DNA of 64,000 nucleotides from Topomyia yanbarensis (Eukaryota; Arthropoda; Insecta; Diptera; Culicidae), in NCBI RefSeq assembly GCF_030247195.1, contig NC_080671.1, forward strand, positions 415,596,044 through 415,660,043. The letters run 5' to 3'. Shown one piece after another: positions 22,861 through 34,965 of this stretch (position 1 is the stretch's first letter; every line of letters starts with the position of its first letter). A program made the position numbers and the translations under genes. Under the pieces are notes generated by a model. That model made no database searches. It saw only the letters and a list, made by a program, of their open reading frames with translations, and was not told the origin of the DNA.

Positions 22861-24308
22861 TGTACGTTCTTTTTTATCTCTCTTTTGTACCTATTAAGCA
22901 TCTTGCTTAAAGCTTATCAGTGTAAAAAACTCTTAATTACAGTTGAAAATTAAGCACAAACTAGAATAATATTTTCCCGCGCACATCTGATCTCTCTGGA
23001 GTGTGATTGGTACCTTTTGTTCCCAGCACATATACGAACGTAGCACCAGATTCAACCACTCTGATTGCATCCCTCAGCCACAAGAGCCCCACTGCTCTAC
23101 AAACAGATTACGTGCCCGAAGGTGTGCGTTTGTGTGAAAGTGTGCGAGCTGTTTGTGTCCTCCACTAGTGTGCACCGCACAAACAAAAACATGTTTGCAT
23201 GTTAAATTTAATATTTTTATGCAAATACACGCCCCAAGGTGGTTGCGGGTTCTCGTTTTTACACACTCTGGCTTTACCGGAGCAAACTATATGGCTCTTC
23301 CAATGGTTCAATCCAAACAAGAAACTATCGAAGACGTACGACAAACTGCGGGGGCCGAGCTGAGGTTCGCACGCCAACAACTGCAGTGACGAAATTTCAA
23401 GCAGCCGCAAACTTCGAAAGTGGCACGCTCTGACACGTTCCAGCATTCCTTCCTGGTTGGATTGGACCGGGAGTCCTTCTTATCACTATGCGGTATGGCG
23501 GATTGCGGTATTTTTGCATGATCTTGTCCTAATCATAGCTTATTCAAGCCGGTACGGTCGGTGGTGACACACACACACCCATACAGAACCGCCGTAGTGG
23601 GATGCTCTTGGAACGAGTTACCGGCTCAATGCACAAACGCGTACAATCATCCTCCCCACGAATATACCAGCCCCCTTGTCAGAATAATGACATCCAGACT
23701 ACGAGCGCTTCTCGTGCGGCGACAGCTTTGGTATATACTGGAATGTGCATGCACTTGATTTCTTCCGCAAGGCGGAAAATATGGGTAGGAAATAAAGTGA
23801 AAAGATGCGCTTCTCTGCTTCCTCATCCTGAAGCCGGTTCCTGACTCTATATGCACTAGCTTATGCTATACCTCCACCAGTCGGGGAGAAAGATCATTTG
23901 CATATTATTGAAAATCATATCCCGGAGGATTTGTTCTGTCGTAATTTGACATGGAGCTCAGCTATCTTACTCTATTATCATTCTTTTTTTTTCTTGCACG
24001 CCAAGCGGATACCAACTTTGGCTGTTATAATCCGATTGGTTGCACATTCAGGAATTCTGATATCGAATCAAAGTCATACGCGTTGACTTGTTTGATGATG
24101 CAAAGTTCGCCAAACGTTGTCAGTTATTTTGTTTTTTGAATAAATATGTGCTATGTCAAGAACAGATTGGGAAATAATGATGAGGAGAGAAAGAGAGAGA
24201 GAAACTCACAATATTTCACTAGCTAGGAATGATTGTACTACAGGATTATAAAAATTGTTCCCAAATTCGTCAAAAAGGGCCCATACCCAGAGTTTAGAGA
24301 TGATAACG
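22861..24308. other. Unassigned, mostly unique-looking sequence
   Basis: Moderately GC-rich from about 22980 to 23870 and AT-rich after. No open frame has a motif; a GA-rich simple repeat lies at 24181-24204. No similarity to the repeats of the window is evident until the hairpin head at 24312. Confidence 0.4.
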
Positions 24309-24427
24309 TTTTACATTTCTTATAAAAGAAATGTATAGAATTCGCTCAAACTTTCAAGATTTTTTCCGAGGCCCGGAGGGCCGAGTCTTATATACCAATC
24401 GACTCAGCTCGACGATTTGGGACAATG

Positions 24428-24472
24428 TCTGTGTGTGTGTGTGTGTGTGTCTGTGTGTGTGTGTGTGTGTAT
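24428..24472. repeat. GT dinucleotide microsatellite
   Basis: A TG run with one C interruption follows the conserved head of the composite repeat, longer than the equivalent in copy 1. Confidence 0.85.
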
Positions 24473-25875
24473 GTAACGGACAAATTCTCATTCGTGTTTC
24501 TCAGCAATGGCTGAACCGATCTTATCCAAACCAATTTTAAATGAAAGAACTAAAAAACAGTATGAACGCTATCAATTTGTTTTTGATTCTGATGTTTAGT
24601 TTTCAAGATATGAATGTTTGAATGCGTAAAAATGGCGTTTTTTGCAGTTTTTTTGAATTATCTGCCGAAATTGACAATACAGATTAACAATTTATATGTT
24701 TTTAGACAGCTTTAACGAATACCTTTCGAACAAGCTATAGGTTGTTGAAATCGGACTATTATCAAAAGAGATATTTATAATTAAATGCGGACGAAAGATT
24801 TTTATCATTTCCCATTGCCAGAAATATTACCAAAAACATGTAATCTATTATTAGCGCCAAAACGGCTTATTTTAGGTAAATAGTATCTTCGGAGAATTTA
24901 ATGAAGATAATATGCCGTTTCTTTTGGTATTGTGCTTTTGCTGATTAATCCCCCTATGAGTGAGATATTTTCACAAATTTTCTTGGAAGTGATTATATCG
25001 AAATGACGTCTTCAGCAAATTTGTAGCTCTTACTTTTGCGAATAACTTTACTGAAGACTTTAAATATCTATTTTGAATACTTTAAAAGTTATGGATTGTT
25101 GTTTGTGGATTACCTTTTGTCGCCAATTTATTGTTCAATATAGAAATAATCCATTGAAATAAGCCAAACATTATTTCGATAAAACGAATTTTGTATTTCA
25201 TTTTTCTATCTACAACCGCTAGAAATAATCACCGAACACTTCCAAGTTGTCTGGAAGGAACTTGATAACTTATCAGTGCAAAAATGTTCATTTGTGCGAA
25301 CCTTCTGACTGCAATTTTTCTAACTTATGACCATCGGATCGATCTGAAACATATCGGAAAATGAAAAGCGAAATAAATAACTACAAGCAACGGCGTAACC
25401 AAGAGAAGGTTTTGGGGTTTAACACCATACAACCCCCTCCCCCCTCCACCACACCCAAAAAAAATATTGGATTGAAGTTGAAAATTTATTGATGCAGACT
25501 GATTTAATTCAATTTTACAATAACAATTATCTGATCCGTAGATTGATAATCTGTTGTTGTAAACATCATGAGGACTTTTGATAAATTGTCGGAATGGGGT
25601 CCTGATATGTAACTGATCTATAGGTCTTGAATTCACAGTTGTCTAATAGCATCAATATCAAATTCCTGCCTGAAAACATTCCAATAGAAAATTCCAGAGT
25701 TCTGTAATCAATCATAATCCACAGATTTATTTTCAAATTAATCTCGTTTTTGTAGAGATGTACTGTAATAAGGGTCTTTATTCAATAGGAAGCGAAGTTA
25801 AAATTGATTTAATGTCTATGAAACATAGAATTGTTCACCAAAAAAATGCATAACTTTCAACATTTGCTAAAAATG

Positions 25876-26650
25876 TTTTTGCCTTTCTCATTCACTCTAA
25901 AATTCGTCAATCTAATCCCGACCCGGAGGGCCGAGTGTCATATGCAAATCGACTGAGTTCGTCGAGATTGGAAAATGTCTGTGTGTATGTGGAAAAAAAT
26001 GTGACCTCTGTTTCTCAGAGATGGCTGGATCGATTTGCACAAAGTTAGTCTCAAATGAAAGGTACAACCTTCCCATCGGCTGCTACTGAATTTTTTATTG
26101 ATTGGACTTCCGGTTTCGAAGTTACGAGTTGAAGAGTGCAATCACACAGCAAATTCCCATATAAACTGAAATGAAAAATTTTCAAAATCAAATTTGTAGT
26201 TTTGATGCCAAATGCCTTTAAAATGCATGAAACATTGAGATGTTTGGCAAAAATTGACTTTTTTGGACTTTGGTACATTTTTGCCTTTCTCATATAGAAA
26301 GATTATGCAATCACTCTAAAAATCGTCAATCATACCGGCCCGAGGGGGGTATGCAGTGAGGGGTTGCTACTTTAAAATTAAAACTAGTTTAAAATTTCTT
26401 AAGTTGAAAAATTTCGGCAGGACGTGGACCTCCCGGATCATTCTCCATGATCCACTGCTGGTTTCAAGCGATGTTTCAGTATCACATAGTTTCTCAAGAT
26501 CGTGGCTGTCGATCCATTGTATGTATGTGCAAATCGTACTGAACATGTAATATTCATTTCCACCATCGTATTGAACATAACCAGCCATGTAATCGTAGTC
26601 TGGACAAATGAGACAAGCACAATTGCACCACTAGGTGGATTAAAACAGGT
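25876..26650 (+). repeat. Inner repeat unit of the composite element, copy 2
   Basis: Equivalent of 9960-10720: GCCTTTCTCATTCACTC head, GGAGGGCCGAGTGTCATATG, GGACTTCCGGTTTCG, a second CGGCCCG head near 26335, and the CACTAGGTGGATTAAA end. It differs from copy 1 by scattered substitutions and a small extra piece near 26175-26215. Confidence 0.6.
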
Positions 26651-28450
26651 TTTTATTTTGGGAATGCGTCGAGTTGAGACGAAAACGTAATATGATTAAT
26701 AACGAGGATAACACTTTCCGAATGTAGAGAGAAATTTATGAAAAATGACGATTTCCATTCGACTCTAGCAGGTTCTGATCGATTTTGATGAGCATTTGAT
26801 TTTTGTTGTATGACCAATTATATGTATAGGTCAAATGTTTAAAAACAGTAATTTAAGGTCAAGATAGCATCATTATGAAACCGCCAATTTCGGAGGTTTA
26901 GTATCTTCAATGAGTTTTACAAACGTTAAACAGCGCATCATTTGATAAAATAATTTTGACGGTGTATCGTCCAAGAAGTATTTATGGTGAATTTTCTCAG
27001 GTGTTATTCATGACTACAATAAAGTCTCAACAAATTCGCTAAAGACACGAACCTTGTTACTATTTTCTGGAAAATAATTCTGCATAATTTTAAAACTTTT
27101 AAAATTATGGTTTCGGAATTATGCCGTTTGGACAGTATGATCGATTTTCACCAAACCGAATTTCTGGCTAGACCGCTGACCGTAGAAACAAAGTCGTTCT
27201 ACACTCGTTCACAAGAAACTTCTTCGAATGCTGAATATCTATTATAATACATTGACACCCCAATTTGATCAGCCAAATATGAATTGCCAAATATGATTTT
27301 TTTTTATTGCATCGAACTACAACAATTTTTAGGTAGCTTTCAAGGGGTTATTTTATAGACGTCTTCCAAAATTTGGCGAACCTATTCCAATTCGTATACC
27401 AATTAATTGGTATACTTAAGGGTTTATATGTTGCAGATAGAGAAAATACTAAAATTTTCAGCTTTTTTCCTACACAATATTACGAAAACTTATTAAACAA
27501 TTTTTCCTAATAAGTTTGTGAAAATTATAAACTATTTGAAATTTTTTAATAGTTTAATTTTTTATTTAACCGTGATTTTTTAATAAATAGTGACCATCGC
27601 TTCACAACGTAGTCTATTTTTCATGGCTTGCGGTGAGCACGATCTCTCGAATTGCTGAACTGAAAATTATGGAATAGAAATTAATTTTTAGTGTTCTTTA
27701 CAGATTTAACTCGCCGCGCAAATAGCTCTGAATTAGACCCGCTGGTGCCCTAAGACGATTTCGCTAGATTTTCGGAGCACTGTGAACCCAGTGCATTAAC
27801 GCAAGTGACGGAAGGCTATCGAAAAGTTTCGTGAAAATGAAAATTCCAGTAATTCCAGATTTCCCCAAACGGTTCGTTTTTGAGAGGTTTTTATTTGTTC
27901 TTTGGCATTAGGATTAGCGATAATAATTCAAATCAAGGATACTACTGGGAAGCCACCTTTAGAAAAAGTCGATGTCGAAGTAAAATTTAGAACTATGAAG
28001 GCATGCACTTCAGAGATAGCGTGATATCAGGAGCTGCGATTTCATTTCAACGCTTTTTTGTTAAAAGGGCGATACTTACAAATGTAAACATAAGGATTTT
28101 TTCATACATGCGAATGATTAATAAATAACCCCTTTAGGAAAATTCAGTTTTCCCACCACAATTCAGATATTTTATTAACAGAGCATTAACAATAATTCGA
28201 TGGTATGTCTATTTTATGGGCCATTTTTTCGCTTTCTTATTGATTTGGTTTGAGATTTCTAGCACTGATGTTGTCCTATGCTGATTTGAGCGATTCTCTG
28301 AGTCCTGCCACTATCCCATGTAGTATGTGTTATCAAAAACATCGTGAAGCATCAAGTTCAAAATGTTCTCAAACGATATAATATCCGAAGAGAGTGATAA
28401 GAGTTATAAGAAATGTCTCATCACACTGTTAGGTGGATTAAAAGCGTTTT

Positions 28451-28578
28451 TACATTTCTTATAAAAGAAATGTATAGAATTCGCTCAAACTTTCAAGATT
28501 TTTTTGAGGCCCGGAGGGCCGAGTCTTATATACCAATCGACTCAACTCGACGATTTGGGACAATGTCTGTGTGTGTGT
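28451..28578 (+). mobile_element. Composite repeat, head fragment of a third copy
   Basis: TACATTTCTT-AAGAAATGTA hairpin, GGCCCGGAGGGCCGAG and the start of the GT run follow directly after the TTTTT end of copy 2, in the same orientation. It breaks off after GTGTGTGTC. The head-to-tail junction suggests insertion into, or tandem arrangement with, copy 2. Confidence 0.7.
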
Positions 28579-28654
28579 CACCAAAATTTCTCACTGGGGC
28601 GAAATTTTTTTTTTGGTAAAACCAGTCTTTGCACTTGAAGGGCACAAATCCTTA

Positions 28655-28878
28655 TTTGTTACACGGTTGCGTTTCGGCTTCGCCTTATCAGAAACCGACA
28701 CTAACTGTTTGTCGGATTAGATTAGCGACGGGGCATAACGTTTGATCAGTCGTTCGATTGAAACACAAACAGCGTTTTAGTTGTAAGGGATTTGCGTCAA
28801 GCCGGCGCTAATCTATTCCGACAAAAAGTTAGTGTCGGTTTCTGATGAGGCGAAGCCGAAACACAACCGTGTAACAAA
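28655..28878. mobile_element. Palindromic MITE, 224 bp
   Basis: Arms of about 73 bp (28655-28727 and 28806-28878) are reverse complements: TTTGTTACACGGTTG at the tip, TTTCGGCTTCGCC, GAAACCGACACTAACT and TTGTCGGA inside. The loop is about 78 bp. No coding capacity. It adjoins the inverted segment at 28879. Confidence 0.8.
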
Positions 28879-29223
28879 AATATTTTCAAATTTTGTTATA
28901 TGGAATAATCACAAAAAAAAAATTCTATTCCATCAACATTACTAACCTATCATTCAAAATTTGTCAAATGGTTAATAAAAACTTGACACAATTTAACAAT
29001 TGCATTCATCGACATATAAATCAAACATGATTTACGAAATTCATCGTCATGTGAAATTAAAATTAAATCTAAAACATTTTTGATGCTCGTATATGTCAGG
29101 AGCAGAACACGTAAATTTTTACGATTTTTTCTAGTTCTGTGCAATACTGAAAAGCCCCCCTGAGTTGAACTTGAACTACGACTGGCTTATGCATATTTTA
29201 AAATATATTATGTATTCCACACA
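28879..29223 (-). repeat. Inverted copy of 40755-41105 with a 64-codon frame
   Basis: The segment is the reverse complement of 40755-41105 with few differences. Both copies keep an open 64-codon frame (here 28950-29144, minus) differing at only three residues. I do not recognise the protein. Homology stops at the MITE on one side and at the R1-clade element on the other. Confidence 0.7.
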
Positions 29224-29237
29224 ACAGGAACAGCAAG

Positions 29238-30387
29238 TGTACGCCAAGAGGGTGGAATGTCGGGAGAAGTCCGACAGAGGAACCCAGACAGTGGCCTCCA
29301 AGAGGGAGGAAAGAGAGAAGGTCGACATAGGTACCCAGACAGTGGCCTTCACCTTCTATGGAGCAGCCATGTCGCTCGAAGCGGCGGCTGAGTTCCCCTC
29401 CGAAGGGTAAAGGCAAGGGCAATCGCAAGACGGCGTCAAACGTGAAGCGCCCTAGGAAGTCACCAGGCGAGGGTGCAAAACCGACACCACACGGCGTGCA
29501 ACCGTCAAGGCCAAACGCCGTTTGGTCGAGGTAAGCGGGGGCGAGAGTGACCCCGTTGGGCAAAGTGATGGTACCAGCAACCCGGCGCAACCGGGACAGG
29601 GAGCGTAAACCCCTGGACGCTGGTCACCAAGAAGAAGCCGGCACCGACACCGGAGGTACCGCGGCCCGCGAAGAAGGCCAAGGACAGAGGCGAGGCCTTG
29701 TGGTTAAAAACCGACAAGGACAAATACGCCGACGTCCTAAAGTCGATGAGGGCGGCCGAAAGCCTCTCGACCCTTGGGCAAGACGTGCGTAGCGTGAGAC
29801 GCACCAACACGGGAGAAATGCTTCTGGTGCTGAAGCGAGGCGCACAATCTAGTGCGGTATACAAGGCCTTGGCCCAAGAGGTCCTTGGTGAGGGCGCCCA
29901 AGTCAGGTCGCTAGGGGCGGAAATGACTCTCCAGTGCAAGCATCTGGACGAGTTCACGACCGCAGAAGATGTCGTCGCAGCCGTTAAGAAACAATGCGAC
30001 GTCACAATCGAGCGGGCCTCTGTGCGATTGAGAGATGGACCCTCTGGCACCCAGGTAGCCTACCTCAGGCTACTGAAGGCGGATGCCAAAAAGGTTACCG
30101 AGAAAGGGAAGCTGAAGATCGGCTGGTCGGTATGCCCTATTAGCATACCCCAGCCGCCTTCAGTGGATAGGTGCTATCGGTGCCTTGAGTCCGGCCACAA
30201 AGCCTACGAGTGCAAGGGCATAGATAGGAGCAAACTATGTCGTCGCTGCGGCGAGGAGGGACATAAAGAGCGGGGTTGCACTAAGGCACACAAGTGCCTT
30301 ATCTGCACCTCTAAGAAGCAAGCTCATAAACATGCTATGGGCGGACCTTCGTGTCCCTTCGGTGAGTTAAATAAGAAGAAGCCGTGA
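29238..30387 (+). pseudogene. R1-clade ORF1 (gag-like, three CCHC-type knuckles), damaged 5' part
   Basis: The 3' part (29698-30387, 229 codons) is open and ends in zinc knuckles. Counting from 29698: C159-x2-C-x4-H-x4-C172, then C181-x2-C-x4-H-x4-C194, then a third variant starting C200-x2-C203 and closing at C219. Such ORF1 proteins bind the element RNA and form the particle used for transposition. Upstream, 29238-29697, basic and acidic stretches such as KSDRGTQTVASKREERE are in other frames, with stops near 29410 and 29535, so the N-terminal half is frameshifted. It is followed at once by ORF2, with the stop overlapping the ORF2 start. Confidence 0.8.
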
Positions 30388-33292
30388 ACGTCACACAGCT
30401 AAATCTTAACCAACAGCTGCTGTGGCAGTCGGTCTCGGAGTCGAGGACAGATGTCGCCCTCTTATCAGACCCGTACCGCATCCCTGCCGGCAACGGCAAT
30501 TGGGTGTCGGACGAGTCTGGAATGGTGGCAATCTGTACAACGGGACGGTTCCCGGTTCAAGAGGTAATACACTCCTCCGCCGAGGGTGTTGCGATTGCCA
30601 AGATCAATGGTGTGTTCTATTGCAGCTGCTACGCCCCACCAAGCTGGCCAATAGAACAGTTCAACCAGGTGATCGACAGGCTCTCGTCAGACCTAGTGGG
30701 CCGGAAACCGGTAGTCATAGCGGGAGACTTTAACGCTTGGGCAGTGGAGTGGGGCAGCCGCTGTACAAATAGCAGGGGTCAAGCGCTAATGGAGGCGCTT
30801 GCGAAACTCGATACCGTGCTAGCTAATAATGGCTCCGCTAGTACATTCCGCAGAAACGGAGTGGAGGCATGGATTGACGTAACATTTGCCAGCCCGAGTC
30901 TGGAATGGAGGGTAGACGAAGGCTACACCTATAGCGATCACTTAGCAATCCGCTTTAGGATCAACTATGGTGTGCAGCATCCGAGGGCGGGAGATCCCTG
31001 TCAGGTACGCGGGTGGAAGTCCAATCACTTCGACAGCGAAGCTTTCACCGCGGCCCTGGGACTGGAGGCCAACACCGACAGTCTAAGCGGGGATGCGCTG
31101 GTAGCTGTTCTATCACGCGCGTGCGACGCCACTATGCCAAGAAAAACACTGCCAAGAAACGGCAGATGCCCGGTATGCTGGTGGAGTGCCGAGATTGCAG
31201 CTCTACGGTCAGCCTGCCTCAGAGCTAGACGTAGGATGCAAAGAGCTCGCACCGAGGATGCAAGAGAGAACCGCCGTGAAGTGTTTCGAGCCGCGAAATT
31301 GGCCCTTAACAAAGCCATTAAAAGCAGCAAGAGAGCGTGTTTCGACAACCTGTGTGAGAGTGCCAACGCGAATCCATGGGGTGACGCCTACAGGATTGTG
31401 ATGGTCAAGACCAAAGGGGGCTCTTCACCCCCAGAACGGTCTCCGGACCGGTTGGCGACGATTATCGAAGTACTCTTCCCGTCTCGAGCCACAAGCCCCT
31501 GGCCACCTGCACTACGAGACAGTGCGGGCACGGCCGAAACGGTGGCTCCGGTGACGAATGAAGAACTACTCGCAGTGGCTAAATCCCTAGCAATGAACAA
31601 AGCTCCAGGGGCGGATGGAGTTCCAAACAGCGCTCTCAAGACAGCGATTATAACGAACCCGAACATGTTCAGGCTAGCTATGCAGAGGTGCTTTAACGAG
31701 TGCCGTTTCCCCGATAGATGCAAAAGGCAGAAATTGGTATTGTTGCCGAAGCCCGGGAAGCCGCCAGGCGACCCATCGGCGTACAGACCAATCTGTCTGA
31801 TCTACACGACTGGCAAACTGCTTGAGAGGATCATCCTCAACAGGCTCACCCCGTACGTGGAAGGTACGGACGGCCTGTCAAGCAACCAGTTTGGCTTTCG
31901 GAAGGGTAAGTCCACAGTGGACGCCTTCAACTCAGTGATAAATACTGCCGAGATAGCGATCCAACGAAAAAGGCGAGGCATTCGATACTGTGCGTTAGTG
32001 ACACTTGACGCGAAGAACGCATTCAACAGCACAAGCTGGGTTGCCATCGCGCTCTCGTTACAACGGCTTAGCCTACCGGTGGGTCTGTACCGGATCCTGG
32101 AAAGTTACTTCCAGAACCGCGTACTGCTATACGAGACCGATGCCGGTCAGAAAAGGGTTCCGATTACCGCCGGAGTCCCGCAGGGCTCGATCCTAGGCCC
32201 GGTGCTATGGAACCTCATGTATGACGGGGTTCTGAGACTGAAGTTCCCTCCTGGGGTCAAGATCGTCGGCTTTGCCGACGACGTACCCTTGGAGGTCTAC
32301 GGGGAGTCAATCCCTGAGGTAGAACTAACCGCAGAACACGCGATCAACACGGTGGAGGAATGGATGAGCGCGAGAGGCCTGGAGCTCGCTCATCATAAGA
32401 CGGAGGTAGTTATCGTCAACAACCGTAAGTCGGCACAACATGCAGTTATTCATGTGGGAGAAGTCGCGATCTCTTCACAGCGGAGTCTGAAGTCTCTCGG
32501 AGTCATTATAGACGAGAAGCTGACCTTCGGCAGCCACCTCGACTATACATGCAAGAGAGCGTCGACTGCTGTTGCGGGTCTATCGAGAATGATGTCCAAC
32601 AGCTCAAAGGTGTGTGCCAGTAGACGTAGGTTACTGGCAGGCGTTGCCGTATCTATCCTCAGGTACGGCGGCCCGTCATAGTCAAGAGCACTGAGGGTAA
32701 CCAGTTACCTACAGAAACTGGAGAGCACCTACCGCGTGATGTACCTCAGAGTGATATCTGCCTACCGCACGGTATCACACGATGCATCCTGCGTGATAGC
32801 GAGCATGATGCCAGTCGGGCTGGTCATTCGGGAAGATGAGGAGTGCTTTGAGCTACGTGGAAATAGGGGAGCCCGCGAGCGCACCAGGGTGACCTAGGTC
32901 GCCAGATGGCAGCGTGAGTGGGACAACTCCTCGAAAGGTAGGTGGACCCACCGGCTGATACCTAGCATTTCGAGCTGGGTGGGAAGACCCCATGGGGAAG
33001 TTCAATTCCACCTGACACAATTCCTGTCAGGCCATGGCTGGTTCCGACAGTACCTCCACAGGTTCGGGCATGCGGAGGTCCCAGTCTGCCCGGACTGCCC
33101 AGATGTAGACGAAACTGCCGAACACATACTCTTCGTATGTCCTCGGTTCGACGTCGAAAGAAAAGCAATGCTTGACGTCTGTGGCTGGGACACAACCCCT
33201 AGAACGCAGTCTCGGCTGCTACCACCCAGATTGCCTGTAGGCTACAGGTAATCTGGCGAACCGAGAAACAGACGACGGGCACGGCTAACTAG
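30384..33292 (+). pseudogene. R1-clade ORF2 (endonuclease-RT), inactivated
   Basis: The frame opens at GTG 30384, overlapping the ORF1 stop as GTGA; an original ATGA overlap is inferred. The N-terminal endonuclease shows GDFNAW (Asp115, Asn117), WIDVTF and the SDH box (residues 184-186). The RT has LDAKNAF with Asp542, AGVPQGSILGP and FADD at 630-633. Two in-frame TAG codons (32679-32681, where copy 1 has TGG, and 32895-32897, where copy 1 has TCG) and a net 40-bp deletion near 33200 destroy the C-terminal part. The zinc motif near 33090-33145 is still readable. Up to the first stop 765 codons are open, so endonuclease and RT could be made as a truncated product, but a functional element is unlikely. 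Confidence 0.85.
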
Positions 33293-34213
33293 TGATTGAT
33301 TAGTTGGAGCGAAAAAGGCCGAGCGCAAAAAAAGGAGTGAATGGTCTGTTCATGCTGAGGCAGGTTTGGCGCAGCGACTGGCAACCGCGTAAGGGGTATA
33401 CCCAGCCACCCCGAAGCAAGACAGAAGAGCGAGTGTATAAGCGTATAAGTGGACTGCCTCATGCCAAGAAGGGAGGGTCGTAGCGTAGTATGTTGGGACT
33501 TAGCTATCGATGCCTCGTGGCGTGGCAGAGGAATGAAAGAGTGAGCATCCAAGTCAGTCTCACACGGTATGTTTAGGGTGAGCACAAAAGCCAGCCTCAC
33601 ATGGTATGGTAGAGGCTAGCACAAAAGTAAGCCTAGCAAGGAATGAAAAAGGTGAGCACACAAGTCAGCCTCGCATGGTATGTCAGAAGTGAGGCCTAAG
33701 AAAAATATCCCACATGGGATGCCAGGGAGAGTGACAGAGGAATAATAGAGTGGCACGATCGAGAGTGAACCAAGTGATAGGATGAGCACCCAAGTCAGCC
33801 TCACATGGTATTGGTGAGGCGAGCACAAAAGTAAGCCTAGCAAGGAATGAGTAATGTGAGCACACAAGTCAGCCTCGCAAGGAACGAAAAAGGTGAGCAC
33901 AAAAGTCAGCCTCATGTGGAGTGTTTGAGAGTGAATCAAGGTGCGATAGAGAGAGCACCCAAGTAAGCCTCATACAGGACGTATGAAAGCGTGAGTGAGA
34001 GTGAATGAGTACATCAAGTACAGCCATCCCCCAGAAGTAATACCGAGAGGTAGTTCCTGGGGGAACGATGGCGGAGCCCAATGGAGTTCAGTCGGTATTA
34101 ATGGCAGCGTCACCATTCGAGCCCGACACGCCCCCAGTACACCCCGTGTGGTAGCTTGGACACCTACCAATAGCACGTGTACTGGGTTAGGACGTAAACG
34201 TCTTCTCCATTGT
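33293..34213 (+). other. 3' UTR of R1-clade copy 2 with tandem repeats
   Basis: About eight to nine diverged units of GTGAGCACAAAAGTCAGCCT lie at 33541-33970, in the same order as copy 1, with private changes such as GGCTAGCACAAAAG at 33613. The terminal TTCTCCATTGT is conserved, followed by six A. Confidence 0.8.
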
Positions 34214-34219
34214 AAAAAA

Positions 34220-34965
34220 GGGGCATACTTTGATGCGTTTGATTCGTTGCTGCACGGTCGCTTCGTGTAATAATCGGAGACGAATGAAAATCTGCATGGA
34301 TGATGGTTTGTTCGTTTGACGTTTTCAGCTGCGTCACTGAATATTGAAAATCAATGCGGCTGAATATGATCAATTTTCATTCAATGAATGTGAATATTTT
34401 TAACTCTGACTGTGAGAATATGAAGGACCCGACAACAATATAGACACAGGATGCAGTAATCAGACGCAAATTAAACAACAGCGAGTACAGCGAGCAACCG
34501 AGTACTGCTGCTGCTGGCTGAACTGAACTGATTTGATTTCTTTATTTCGGCCATTATAATTGGGTTCTTATAGATATCACCCACGTGAGGCACAAAATCG
34601 CCGTTCTATCTCAACACAATGCATTTTAGGGGAGAAATTCCTTCAACGTAATTTATTATAGCACAATACAAAAATACAAGAATTATCCGTTTTAATCACC
34701 GGTTAATTACTATAAGTCTACCTTCTCATCTCGCTCAGAGTAGAAGCTAAAAATCGTTCCACTATAGGAACGTGGCAAAAAACGACTGCAGACGCATTTT
34801 GTTGCTATTGATTTTTGGAAATGACCTGTAAGACCAGTTACTTTACAGTTAACGCCCTGCATATGCACCATATCAAGCATTAAGAAGCACAGTCTTTTGT
34901 TTCGCGGAACAACGTGCAGCATACAAACGAAAGCTACCACGTTAGCAGTATGGTCCCCGTATATA
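34220..34965. other. Unassigned sequence between R1-clade copy 2 and the mariner-like element
   Basis: No gene or terminal repeat is recognised. A short CTG/CAG-like stretch (GCTGCTGCTGG) is near 34508. Confidence 0.4.

Larger units (their letters stand above)
24309..28450 (+). mobile_element. Composite repeat, copy 2 (empty-site copy)
   Basis: It has the same order of blocks as copy 1: hairpin head, CCCGGAGGGCCGAG, GT microsatellite, the inner unit at 25876-26650, the 22-bp palindrome, and the end GTCTCATCACACTGTTAGG with TGGATTAAAAGCGTTTTT. It lacks the R1-clade insertion, showing TTCATACATGCGAATG once near 28101-28116. It also lacks about 690 bp to the right of that site and about 280 bp around 27295. 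Small extra pieces (near 26175 and 27000) are present here only. Its last bases run straight into the head of a third copy. Confidence 0.7.
29224..34219 (+). mobile_element. R1-clade non-LTR retrotransposon, longer copy 2
   Basis: It contains most of ORF1, all of ORF2, the 3' UTR with the GTGAGCAC tandem units and a short A6 tail. The 5' UTR and the start of ORF1 are absent. Nucleotide identity to copy 1 is very high over the shared 3 kb. No matching target duplication is visible: the left flank (ATGTATTCCACAC) and right flank (GGGGCATACTTTG) differ, so an end deletion or an atypical insertion is likely. Nonsense codons and indels show that the copy is dead. Confidence 0.88.

Noticed and set aside
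21732..22901. 389-codon minus-strand frame and 299-333-codon plus-strand frames
   Set aside because: They run through the 8-bp minisatellite, whose unit has no stop in any frame; no unique domain lies outside the repeat.
29505..30050. 181-codon minus-strand frame
   Set aside because: Antisense of the R1-clade ORF1; GC-rich coding sequence commonly leaves the opposite strand open.
34220..34380. Target duplication for R1-clade copy 2
   Set aside because: The 3' flank GGGGCATACTTTG does not match the 5' flank ATGTATTCCACAC, so none is claimed.
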